Shown here: one piece after another, positions 1 through 6,800 of the stretch
Numbering within the stretch: position 1 is the first letter of the stretch
Layout of the letters: each line of letters begins with the position of its first letter
Assembly (NCBI GenBank): GCA_903861055.1
Contig: CAIOSU010000225.1
Location: forward strand, 1 to 7,516
Reading direction: 5' to 3'
Source: an uncultured bacterium
GTDB taxonomy: Bacteria; Bacteroidota; Bacteroidia; Chitinophagales; CAIOSU01
DNA: 7,516 bases
Position numbers and translations under genes: made by a program
Notes under the pieces: model-generated
What the model saw: only the letters and a program-made list of their open reading frames with translations
What the model was told of the DNA's origin: nothing
Databases searched by the model: none

Positions 1-811
1 AATGTTGCCCCGCCTGCTGTTGCCGGTGCGCCAAGGACCCATTAAGCGCGCGCGCCTACTACCCGAACATTTGATTAAAGATGATTTGGACGTAATCGTT
101 TTCCAAGAATTGTTTGATGTGCGCAGCCGCCGCATTATCCGTCGCAAAATGCACAAGGTCTATCCTGACCACCTAGGGCCCGCCAACTAGCCATTTGCAC
201 CATTCTTAACCAACAGCGGCATTGTTATTTATAGCAAATATCCACTTGAAAAAGTTGACCGTGTGCGCTTTCAAAAGCGCGAAGGTATTGACCGCTGGGC
301 CCACAAAGGTGGCCTGCTAGTAGAAGCTACCTTGCCCAACGGGCAAAAGTTTCAGGTTATGGGCACCCATTTGCAAGCAGGTGGTAGCTGGAACACCAAA
401 CTATCGCAATACATCGATTTGGCCTCTATTGTACTTACCAACCAAAAACCGGGGGTGCCGCAGTTTTTGGCCGGCGACTATAACACCCGGCAGAATGACA
501 CCTTGCGCTACCCGATGCTCTTAAAAGTGTTGGATGCCGTTGATGATACTATACATGGCCCCGTGAAATACTCGGCCGATGGCAAAACCAACGACCTAAA
601 GAACCGCGGCAACAGCCATCTTATCGACTTCATTCTATACCGCCCCAACGGCATTTCGCCATTGATGATGGAGCGCTATGTACGCTTGTACAGCGAGCGC
701 TGGTGTGCCGAGTATTGCAGCTTGAGCGACCACAACGCCATATTAATGCGGGTAATACTGCCGGAGCCGAAAATAGTTTTCCAGAAACAGGAAGAAGGCG
801 GGGATGATTGA
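1..811 (+). pseudogene. Sphingomyelinase C-like EEP-superfamily phosphodiesterase, 5'-partial, interrupted by in-frame TAG
   Basis: This is a metal-dependent phosphodiesterase of the exonuclease-endonuclease-phosphatase fold, closest by eye to bacterial neutral sphingomyelinase/beta-toxin. The reading frame is open from the window edge to 187, hits TAG at 188-190, then continues in the same frame to TGA at 809-811. Family landmarks lie on both sides of the stop. Before it are MLP followed by xxGxxKRA and DVIVFQE, with the probable metal-binding Glu at 107-109. After it are NSGIVIYSKYPL (212-247), GTH (362-370), GDYN (473-484), DFIL and the catalytic SDH (725-733). In S. aureus beta-toxin the matching Met is internal (NVYML), so the ATG at 2-4 is not the start and the true 5' end, including any signal peptide, lies upstream. 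The fragment after the stop (nearest start GTG 263) lacks the catalytic Glu, so it should be inactive alone. Substrate (sphingomyelin, another phospholipid or nucleic acid) is not determined. A sequencing error at 188-190 is possible. Confidence 0.85.
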
Positions 812-839
812 TGACTTACGAGGTACGATTTACTTTTTG
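808..839 (+). promoter_or_regulatory. Possible distal promoter for accC
   Basis: TTG (808-810), a 20-base spacer, then TACTTTTTG (831-839). This resembles the Bacteroidota TTG / TAnnTTTG pattern but has one extra base inside the -7 element. It overlaps the end of the EEP gene. Use of it would give a leader of about 160 bases containing both the 853-900 palindrome and the 941-999 inverted repeat. Weak evidence; a second, nearer -7-like TAACTTTA sits at 975-982 without a TTG at the right distance. Confidence 0.25.
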
Positions 840-852
840 CATAATTGCGGTA

Positions 853-900
853 GCTCCTCCCCAATTCTCAGGGGTCTCGCCAGAGGCGAGAGGGAGGGGG
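853..900. repeat. G/C-rich multi-hairpin palindromic intergenic element (REP-like candidate)
   Basis: A compact palindrome lies 41 bases after the end of the EEP gene. The inner stem is perfect: TCTCGCC (875-881), loop AGA, GGCGAGA (885-891). An outer arm CCTCCC (856-861) matches GGGAGG (892-897), which directly continues the inner right arm. The left arm carries an extra CCCC-aattctca-GGGG hairpin (859-862/871-874). Together these could fold into a three-way junction or two neighbouring hairpins. No T-run follows on either strand, so it is not a standard intrinsic terminator. Its composition stands out from the flanks. Its form recalls dispersed intergenic palindromes (REP/BIME-like) of many bacteria, but copy number cannot be judged from one window. 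Confidence 0.5.
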
Positions 901-940
901 TAATGGCCGAGCGGAGAGTTTGAATGGCCCAAAAGTTTCA

Positions 941-999
941 TTCGTACTTTAACACCCATTCCCGCCATCTTTCATAACTTTACTACCCACAAGTACGAA
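941..999. promoter_or_regulatory. 9-base inverted repeat immediately upstream of accC
   Basis: TTCGTACTT (941-949) and AAGTACGAA (991-999) are perfect reverse complements separated by 41 bases, with arm centres 50 bases apart. The right arm sits 10-18 bases before the accC ATG. The spacer contains TAACTTTA (975-982), a 7-of-8 match to the Bacteroidota -7 element. It could be a pair of operator half-sites on either side of a promoter, or, in a transcript starting upstream of 941, a stem that closes just before the start codon. No known regulator motif is recognised. Confidence 0.35.
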
Positions 1000-1008
1000 C
1001 AACAGAGC

Positions 1009-2502
1009 ATGAAAAAAATCCTTGTAGCCAACCGTGGAGAGATAGCCTTGCGCGTGATGCGCAGTGCCAAAGAGATGGGTATTAAAACCGTGGCCGTGTA
1101 TAGCGAAGCCGACCGTAACGCACCGCACGTGCGCTATGCCGACGAAGCCATTCTGCTAGGTCCACCGCCCAGCAACCAATCGTACCTATTGGCCGACAAG
1201 ATTATTGCCGAGGCCCTAAAGCTAGGCGTGGATGGCATTCACCCAGGGTATGGTTTCTTATCAGAGAATGCTTTGTTTTCAGAGAAGGTAGCCGCAGCGG
1301 GCATTACGTTTATTGGCCCAAGCCCTTACTCCATCCAACTGATGGGCAATAAGCTATCGGCCAAAGAAGCCGTGAAAGATTTCGGCATACCTATGGTGCC
1401 CGGTAGCGAAGGCGCTATTGACGACATTCGTGTAGCCAAAGAATTGGCAAAGAGCATCGGCTTCCCGGTGCTGATAAAGGCCGCAGCAGGCGGCGGCGGA
1501 AAGGGCATGCGAATAGTGGAAAACGCGGAAGAGTTTGAAGAGCAAATGCAGCGCGCCGTGAGCGAGGCCGTGGCATCGTTTGGCGATGGTGCAGTGTTTA
1601 TTGAAAAATTCGTGGGGTCGCCGCGCCATATTGAGATACAAGTATTGGCCGACAACCACGGCAATGTGGTACACCTATTTGAGCGTGAGTGCAGCATACA
1701 GCGCCGCCACCAAAAAGTGATTGAAGAAGCTCCATCGAGTGTGCTCACACCCGAGATACGCGAAAAAATGGGCCAAAGTGCCGTAATGGTAGCCAAAGCC
1801 TGCAATTATAGCGGCGCTGGCACGGTTGAGTTTTTAGTTGATGAGCAATTGAACTACTATTTCCTTGAAATGAATACCCGCCTGCAGGTGGAGCACCCGG
1901 TTACGGAACTTATTACGGGTGTTGATTTGGTAAAGGAACAGATAAAAGTAGCGCGCGGCGAAAAGCTTTCGTTTACGCAAGCCGATTTGCACATTATCGG
2001 CCATGCTGTTGAATTGCGCGTATATGCCGAAGACCCCGCCAACAACTTTTTGCCAGATATTGGCAAGCTAAAAAGCTACCGCCGCCCAACTGGCCCTGGC
2101 GTAAGGGTTGATGATGGTTTCCAGCAAGGCATGGACATACCTATCTACTATGACCCTATGATTGCTAAATTGGCTACCCACGGTAAAAATCGCGAGGAGG
2201 CCCTGCAACGCATGGTGCGTGCCATTGATGAGTATGATATTGTGGGCATTAAAAACACATTGGCCTTTGGCAAATGGGCAATGCAGCACGAAGCGTTTAG
2301 GAGCGGCAACTTTGATACGCACTTTATAGCACGCTACTTTAAACCCGAAATGCTGAACGAAAGCAATGATGCCGAAGCATTAATTGCAGCCTTACTGGGC
2401 GTAAAAATACTAGAAGAGCAAAAGAGCAACACTAATGCCACTGCAATAGTGGATAATGGAGATGCAGGAGACAAGTGGAAAAAGCGCAGGCAATTGCGCT
2501 AA
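1009..2502 (+). CDS. accC: Biotin carboxylase subunit of acetyl-CoA/acyl-CoA carboxylase
   Basis: This cytoplasmic enzyme performs ATP- and bicarbonate-dependent carboxylation of biotin on a carrier protein, the first half-reaction of acetyl-CoA or propionyl-CoA carboxylase. The 497 residues cover the usual three parts. The N-terminal domain opens with MKKILVANRGEIA and carries HPGYGFLSEN. The ATP-grasp region has the glycine-rich loop GGGGKGMR (161-168), RRHQK (Lys236) and EMNTRLQVEHPVTE (287-300, with the metal and bicarbonate residues Glu287, Asn289, Arg291 and Glu295). The C-terminal domain has ELRVYAEDP (Arg337, equivalent to catalytic Arg338 of E. coli AccC) and YDPMIAKL (381-388). All key residues are present. 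No biotin-attachment motif (MKM) is fused to it, so a separate carrier protein is needed; neither that nor a carboxyltransferase gene is in the window. The basic tail KWKKRRQLR resembles other Bacteroidota AccC ends. The start is set by the conserved N-terminus; there is no clear Shine-Dalgarno. Acetyl-CoA versus propionyl-CoA specificity cannot be decided from this subunit. Confidence 0.95.
   Translation: MKKILVANRGEIALRVMRSAKEMGIKTVAVYSEADRNAPHVRYADEAILLGPPPSNQSYLLADKIIAEALKLGVDGIHPGYGFLSENALFSEKVAAAGITFIGPSPYSIQLMGNKLSAKEAVKDFGIPMVPGSEGAIDDIRVAKELAKSIGFPVLIKAAAGGGGKGMRIVENAEEFEEQMQRAVSEAVASFGDGAVFIEKFVGSPRHIEIQVLADNHGNVVHLFERECSIQRRHQKVIEEAPSSVLTPEIREKMGQSAVMVAKACNYSGAGTVEFLVDEQLNYYFLEMNTRLQVEHPVTELITGVDLVKEQIKVARGEKLSFTQADLHIIGHAVELRVYAEDPANNFLPDIGKLKSYRRPTGPGVRVDDGFQQGMDIPIYYDPMIAKLATHGKNREEALQRMVRAIDEYDIVGIKNTLAFGKWAMQHEAFRSGNFDTHFIARYFKPEMLNESNDAEALIAALLGVKILEEQKSNTNATAIVDNGDAGDKWKKRRQLR
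2479..2500 (-). terminator. Rho-independent terminator of the minus-strand small gene, inside the 3' end of accC
   Basis: Read on the minus strand, AGCGCA, loop ATTGCC, TGCGCT forms a perfect 6-base G/C-rich stem followed at once by TTTTT (plus-strand A-run 2479-2483, stem 2483-2500). It starts 12 bases after the stop codon of the minus-strand gene. On the plus strand no T-run follows, so it should not terminate accC. It overlaps the last codons of accC, including the first base of its stop codon. Confidence 0.65.
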
Positions 2503-2512
2503 ATGCAAAAAA

Positions 2513-2677
2513 TCAGAAAAGAGCGTCCCAAGCTTTTTTACCGATAAACAAAATAATGATGGTGGTGATGGTGCCTTTGATAACAAAAAACCAAAAAGCA
2601 GCCCAGCCTAAGCGCCTGAACCAAGTTTTTAGTTTTCCTTCTTTTTCCATCGGTACTATGTGTTCTTTTGAGACCAT
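2513..2677 (-). CDS. Small single-helix membrane protein of unknown function
   Basis: This is a 54-residue protein read on the minus strand (ATG 2677-2675, stop TGA 2515-2513). A charged N-terminus (MVSKEHIVPMEKEGKLK) is followed by an amphipathic turn TWFRRLGW and one membrane segment at about residues 23-46, containing FWFFVIKG and an isoleucine-rich stretch, then a short tail GKKAWDALF. The W/R-rich interface plus FFxIKG looks like short uncharacterised Bacteroidota membrane proteins; no function is known to me. An in-frame TAG lies 18 bases upstream of the ATG, which limits the start to Met1 or Met10 (codon 2650-2648). AGGA lies about 13 bases before Met1. Support for a real gene comes from a consensus promoter at 2727-2757 and a terminator at 2479-2500. 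It is convergent with accC with only 10 bases between the stop codons. A plus-strand open frame over the same bases (2475-2696) is its shadow. Confidence 0.75.
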   Translation of the reverse strand: MVSKEHIVPMEKEGKLKTWFRRLGWAAFWFFVIKGTITTIIILFIGKKAWDALF

Positions 2678-2726
2678 TGCTGTTAATGTTTCCTAACTAA
2701 AGCCCATAATGGCCAGGATGATAATA

Positions 2727-2757
2727 CAAAATTAGCCGTTATTTAGAACGATTCCAA
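2727..2757 (-). promoter_or_regulatory. Bacteroidota-type promoter for the small membrane protein
   Basis: On the minus strand TTG (2757-2755), a 20-base spacer, then TAATTTTG (2734-2727). This is a perfect match to the Bacteroidota primary sigma consensus TTG / TAnnTTTG with usual spacing. It would start transcription near 2720, giving a leader of roughly 40 bases before the ATG at 2677. Confidence 0.65.
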
Positions 2758-2781
2758 ACAAATACCTACTATGCCATTAGT

Positions 2782-2799
2782 TTACCCTGTTTGGGGTAA
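2782..2799. promoter_or_regulatory. Short dyad TTACCC-N6-GGGTAA
   Basis: TTACCC (2782-2787) and GGGTAA (2794-2799) are perfect reverse complements around TGTTTG. It lies in the non-coding gap between the divergent small membrane gene and the zinc-ribbon gene, just upstream of the minus-strand promoter. No T-run follows on either strand, so it is more like a protein-binding site than a terminator. No known operator is recognised. Confidence 0.3.
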
Positions 2800-2812
2800 C
2801 AATTAAAATAAC

Positions 2813-2844
2813 AAACAGTTTAGATCTTACTATTGCAACTGTTT
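2813..2844. promoter_or_regulatory. 8-base inverted repeat upstream of the zinc-ribbon gene
   Basis: AAACAGTT (2813-2820) and AACTGTTT (2837-2844) are perfect reverse complements with a 16-base spacer, ending 76 bases before the ATG at 2921. Arm centres are 24 bases apart. The non-coding region 2678-2920 otherwise holds the minus-strand promoter, the 2782-2799 dyad and A/T-rich sequence; I see no RNA gene in it. It is a candidate operator or leader hairpin only. Confidence 0.3.
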
Positions 2845-2907
2845 AACAACAAAAAACACCGATTAATCTTTTCACATTGTCAAAATCCTTATCTTAAATA
2901 CAAATTT

Positions 2908-2913
2908 GGGGGA
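2908..2913 (+). promoter_or_regulatory. Ribosome binding site choosing the ATG at 2921
   Basis: GGGGGA lies 7 bases before the ATG at 2921 and can pair (with one G-U) to the CCUCC of 16S rRNA. It is the only clear Shine-Dalgarno-like signal in the window and favours 2921 over the TTG at 2906 or the ATG at 2957. Confidence 0.45.
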
Positions 2914-2920
2914 TTTTGGT

Positions 2921-3748
2921 ATGCATACATTGCTGATAAAGGTGCAGCACACAATAATGGATGATAAAGTTGACGAACTTATTGCCCATTTAACGGATGG
3001 TCTTGAAATGGCCCATGAGCAGATTGCAACACGCAAGACAAACAATTCATCGATACGCGAGTTGATATCGGCATTCAGTGTCTTATTGGATATTCTGGCC
3101 TTGCATAAAGACTTTGCCGGGTATTTTAAAACGTTGCCCAACGAAGCCTTAGCGTTGCTTCGAAACGAACCTGTACCCATTGACCAGCAGCACGAGATAT
3201 ATGAACGGCTAAAAGACAAGCTACTAAGCATAAACAACCATGTGCACGAAATTAGCCACCACAAAAATGTATTTGCTAAGTACCTAAGTGCTCACCGACC
3301 ATTTTTTGAAGCCTATATTACCCTTTGGAGCCAGTTAATAACTAGCAAAATATCCCCTTCGGCAGTAGTATTGGAGCGCATGGCTTACGGGGTTTTAAAC
3401 TTGTTGAGCTTGATGGTTGAGCAGCATTTAGTGCACCAGGCCATTTACCGATTGACCGAGCAGGACGAGGCACTCATTGTGCGCTACAACCAAAACAGAA
3501 TAATGCGCATTGATGAGGCCCTAATGGAAGGATGTGTAACTGGAGAAAGCATAATACAACACCCCAATAACCAACGAATACCGTGCTTAAAATGCGGCAG
3601 CTATGCTGCATTAAAAGGCTATACCGAGCACGGCACCAATGGCCTATACTTTATAGCTTTTGGCTTTCAATGCACCCAATGTGGTATGGAACTGTTCGAT
3701 CAAAAAGACTTATTACTTGCCGGTATAAAACCCATATACTCAATATAG
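2921..3748 (+). CDS. Hypothetical helical protein with C-terminal zinc ribbon
   Basis: I do not recognise this 275-residue protein. Residues about 13-210 look almost entirely alpha-helical and soluble, with many Leu, Glu, Lys and His and no membrane segment or signal peptide. The C-terminal part has CLKC (Cys222, Cys225) and CTQC (Cys251, Cys254) separated by 25 residues rich in Gly, Tyr and Phe, the spacing of a zinc ribbon. Such ribbons bind nucleic acid, protein or act structurally; no catalytic motif is visible. The start is set by GGGGGA 7 bases before ATG 2921; Met13 (2957) is an alternative. The stop is TAG, so TAG is a true stop in this genome. Base use is close to that of the sensor gene downstream, which is co-directional after a 78-base gap and may be functionally linked. 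The upstream gap holds two dyads. Confidence 0.8.
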   Translation: MHTLLIKVQHTIMDDKVDELIAHLTDGLEMAHEQIATRKTNNSSIRELISAFSVLLDILALHKDFAGYFKTLPNEALALLRNEPVPIDQQHEIYERLKDKLLSINNHVHEISHHKNVFAKYLSAHRPFFEAYITLWSQLITSKISPSAVVLERMAYGVLNLLSLMVEQHLVHQAIYRLTEQDEALIVRYNQNRIMRIDEALMEGCVTGESIIQHPNNQRIPCLKCGSYAALKGYTEHGTNGLYFIAFGFQCTQCGMELFDQKDLLLAGIKPIYSI

Positions 3749-3796
3749 TTATATAACCGCGCTTTTTAAATTATAGCTTAATTTTCGTAACTTACT

Positions 3797-3814
3797 TATA
3801 ATTGTTATCAATTA
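3797..3814 (+). promoter_or_regulatory. Candidate -7 box overlapping a dyad before the sensor gene
   Basis: TATAATTG (3797-3804) matches TAnnTTTG at all but one of the fixed bases. It overlaps a perfect dyad TAATTG-ttat-CAATTA (3799-3804/3809-3814) that ends 12 bases before the ATG at 3827. No TTG stands at the proper -33 distance, so the promoter call is weak. A dyad over a -7 box would suit repression, but A/T-rich palindromes of this size also arise by chance. Confidence 0.25.
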
Positions 3815-3826
3815 GTAAAATGATAT

Positions 3827-6800
3827 ATGCCCAGAGCGGGAAAACTAGTAAAAAGGAAAGCAGAAAGCAAAGCCATCTCCGATGACCTTGCCGACTATCT
3901 AAACATTGCTGAAAACAGTGTTTTGGTTACCGATTTGGATGGAAATTTCATTTTCCTGAATAAAAAAGCGCAACTAGATTTTACAAATAGCCCTAAAATC
4001 AGCAATATTTTCAGTTGGCTATCGCAATACCAAATTAGCGATGCCAATACGTTTCAATCAATCGCAAATATTGATTTACCAGCATCAAAAGCTTTACAAC
4101 AGGGTTTAGAAACCAAGCAAACCCTCTGTTTGGTAAACAAAAAAGGAGAAATTACCTACTTAAAATTTCACACTTGCCCACGATTAGCTCCCGACAGTGC
4201 GGTTGTTGGCTGCACAACCACCTACACCAACATAACCACTGAGGTAAAGCAAAAACTACATGCAACACAAAATGAGGATCAATTAAAAACCCTACTGCAA
4301 CGAATAAACGAAGGGGTAATTAAAATGGACCTTACTGGTAAAGTACTATTTGTAAATGACAAGTTTTGCACTATGCTGGGTTTTAGTCGGCAATATTTGT
4401 TGGGCAAAAACATTATTGAGGCCACAAACCTTGACAAAACCGAAGCTGCAAAAGCAAGAAAAAGATTAGCCGACTCGGCAAACAATATAGCCAAAAGGTA
4501 TAGCCTATCAGTAAACAACAGCTGCGGCGAAACTCGCATATTGGAAATAAGTAGTGCCCCGTTGAAAAACAAACAAGGTGAAATAACCAGTATTGTAGGC
4601 ATATATACGGATGTTACTGAACATCGAAAATCGATTGATAACCTAAAGGAAAACGAGGCCAGATATAGGAGTTTGGTGGAGCACATGAACGAGGGCCTCG
4701 TGCTGCTTGATAACAAAGGTTATATCACTTTTACCAATCAAAAATTTAGTAAGCTTCTTGGCTACAGCCAAGATGAAATACTCGGTTCCTCTTATACTGC
4801 ATTGCTCAGTATAAAGGAATTGCCCAAAAACTATGGAAACCACAAACTGCAAGTAAAACACCATGATGGCCATTTAAGATGGCACAACATTAGTTTTGCC
4901 AAACACCAAATAGCTAAAGGCAAGCCGACTGGATTAATGCTAATGCACAGTGATGTTTCCTCGGAGATAAAATATGCCGAAGAAAGAGAAAGATTGCTTG
5001 TAACAGCCGAATCTACATCCGATTTTGTAGCTATGATTGGTATAGATGGTGTAGTGCTTTATTTAAATAAAGCAGGCAGAAAAGCAACTGGAATTGCGAT
5101 GAGCGTTCCTGCTGCCGAAATTGTAATGGCCGATTTTTACACGCCACCTTCGTTGAACAAGCTATACAATGAAGCTGTGCCACAAGCAGTAAGAAACGGT
5201 ACCTGGCAAGGCGAACTTCAAGTGGTAAGAAAAAATGGAAAAATTATACCCATTTCGCAAGTAATAATCTGTAAAAGAAATAGTGCAGGTAAGGTTGACT
5301 ATTTTACAAGCATAGGACGCGATATTACCAAAACTAAAAACATACAACGCGAAATGGCCATTTTGGCCCGAATGCCACAAGAGCAACCAGCACCCGTAAT
5401 GCGCATAGCCCGAAACGGAACGATAGCCTATGCCAATCCCGCCAGTAAAATTTTAATAACTGAATGGAAGACAAAAGTCGGCAATAAAATTCCAGCAAGC
5501 TGGAGAACATCTATAACCAGAGTATTAAGGACTAACCAAAGCGAGGTAGTAGAAATTACATTAAAAAAGAAAACTTTCGAGTTAAAGTTAGTTCCTATTG
5601 AAGAATACGACTATATAAACTTGATAGGTGATGACATTACCATCAGAAAAAATGCTGAGCAACAGTTAAAGGCAAGCGAGCAAAAATATAGAGGGGTAGT
5701 AGAAGACCAAACGGAGTTAATCTCACGTTTTTTGGCAAATGGTGAAATAACATTTACCAATGCCGCTTACCGACGCTACTTTGGATACAATACTGAAATT
5801 ACGGGCAAAAATATTTTCTCACTGATACCTAAAGATGCTCTCGCTGATTTTAAAGAACGCTTGGCATCGCTTACCATACTTAACCCAACCATTACTTATA
5901 ATCAGGAAAACCGAAAAAAAGGTAAACCTAGCCGCTGGCAAATGTGGACTGACAGAGCTATTTTTGATGAGCAAGGCAATTTTATTGAGTTTCAATCGGT
6001 GGCGTTGGATATAACTGCCCTCAAACAAACCGAGCAGGAGCTGCGCATGCAGCAAGTTTACTTAAGGAATATAATTGACTCAATACCCAACTTAATATTC
6101 GTTAGAGATTCGGAAGGAAGGTATAAGCTAGTAAACAATGCATTTGCCAACTTGCTTGGTACAGAAGTGAAAAAATTAGTTGGAGAAAAACATAACAAGG
6201 CCGCCAAAGACTTTCCACTTGATAAAATTTTTCTTAATCAAGACCTCCAAGTAATTAAAATGAAACGGGAGGCCTATTTCGCTGAGGAAACCGTGACTAG
6301 GCCTGGTGACAGAAAGCAATTCTGGTTTTCGACAATTAAAAAGCCCTTGCTATCGCCGGACGGCAAATGGCAAATTTTGGGTGTGTCAACTGATATTACC
6401 AATCGTAAGGAGGTGGAGCAGTCTTTACAACTTCAACTAAAGCTCAGAACCTTAATATCCGATATTGCTACCAGGTTTATAAACTTACCGTTTCACCAAA
6501 TAGACGATGCAATAACGGAGAGCTTGAAAAACCTCGGCGAGCTTAATGATATTGATCGGGTAGTGATAAACATAAAAGCAGGTCAACTATACAAGCCTAC
6601 CTACTATTGGTTGAGTGATGAAAACAACAGGCTTAATCTAACAGTGCAAACTGCCCACCCTTTTATTGACGGCTCTAAGGAAGCTAAACAGATGAGCGAT
6701 CATGGATACGTGTATTACTTGCAAAGCGAGAAAGTAACACCAGATGACGCTGCCTTCAGAAAATTTGTAGCAAAAACGAGAATCAAAAGCTCAATTGTGC

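Noticed and set aside
188..190. Programmed TAG readthrough or reassigned TAG codon
   Set aside because: TAG ends the 2921-3748 gene as a normal stop, and no readthrough context or structure is evident; mutation or sequence error is simpler.
263..811. Independent gene starting at GTG 263
   Set aside because: It is the same frame as 2-187 and lacks the N-terminal catalytic Glu; it is the 3' part of one EEP gene cut by a TAG.
1326..1805. Minus-strand open frame of 159 codons
   Set aside because: It lies wholly inside the strongly conserved accC gene on the other strand, and its product is Ser/Pro/Ala-rich with no motif.
2475..2696. Plus-strand open frame of 73 codons
   Set aside because: It overlaps the end of accC and lies opposite the minus-strand membrane gene, which has a promoter, a terminator and a protein-like sequence; this frame shows no domain and is taken as a shadow.
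2877..2908. TTG-N19-TACAAATTTG as a promoter for the zinc-ribbon gene
   Set aside because: The -7 element has two extra bases, and the transcription start would fall only a few bases before the ATG at 2921.
2872..3264. Minus-strand open frame of 130 codons
   Set aside because: It is antisense to the zinc-ribbon gene, and its product is Ser/Cys/Trp-rich with no coherent domain; a shadow.
3768..3784. AAATTA-tagct-TAATTT hairpin as terminator after the zinc-ribbon gene
   Set aside because: The stem is only A/T pairs and no long T-run follows, so it should be too weak.
3820..3822. ATG at 3820 as the sensor start
   Set aside because: It is in another frame that reaches TGA after about 21 codons; the sensor frame has a TGA at 3821-3823 and starts at ATG 3827.
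4279..4716. Minus-strand open frames within the sensor gene (also 4643-4873, 5162-5386, 5819-6055, 6905-7138, 7237-7512)
   Set aside because: All lie antisense to the continuous PAS/GAF coding frame and show no recognisable protein features.
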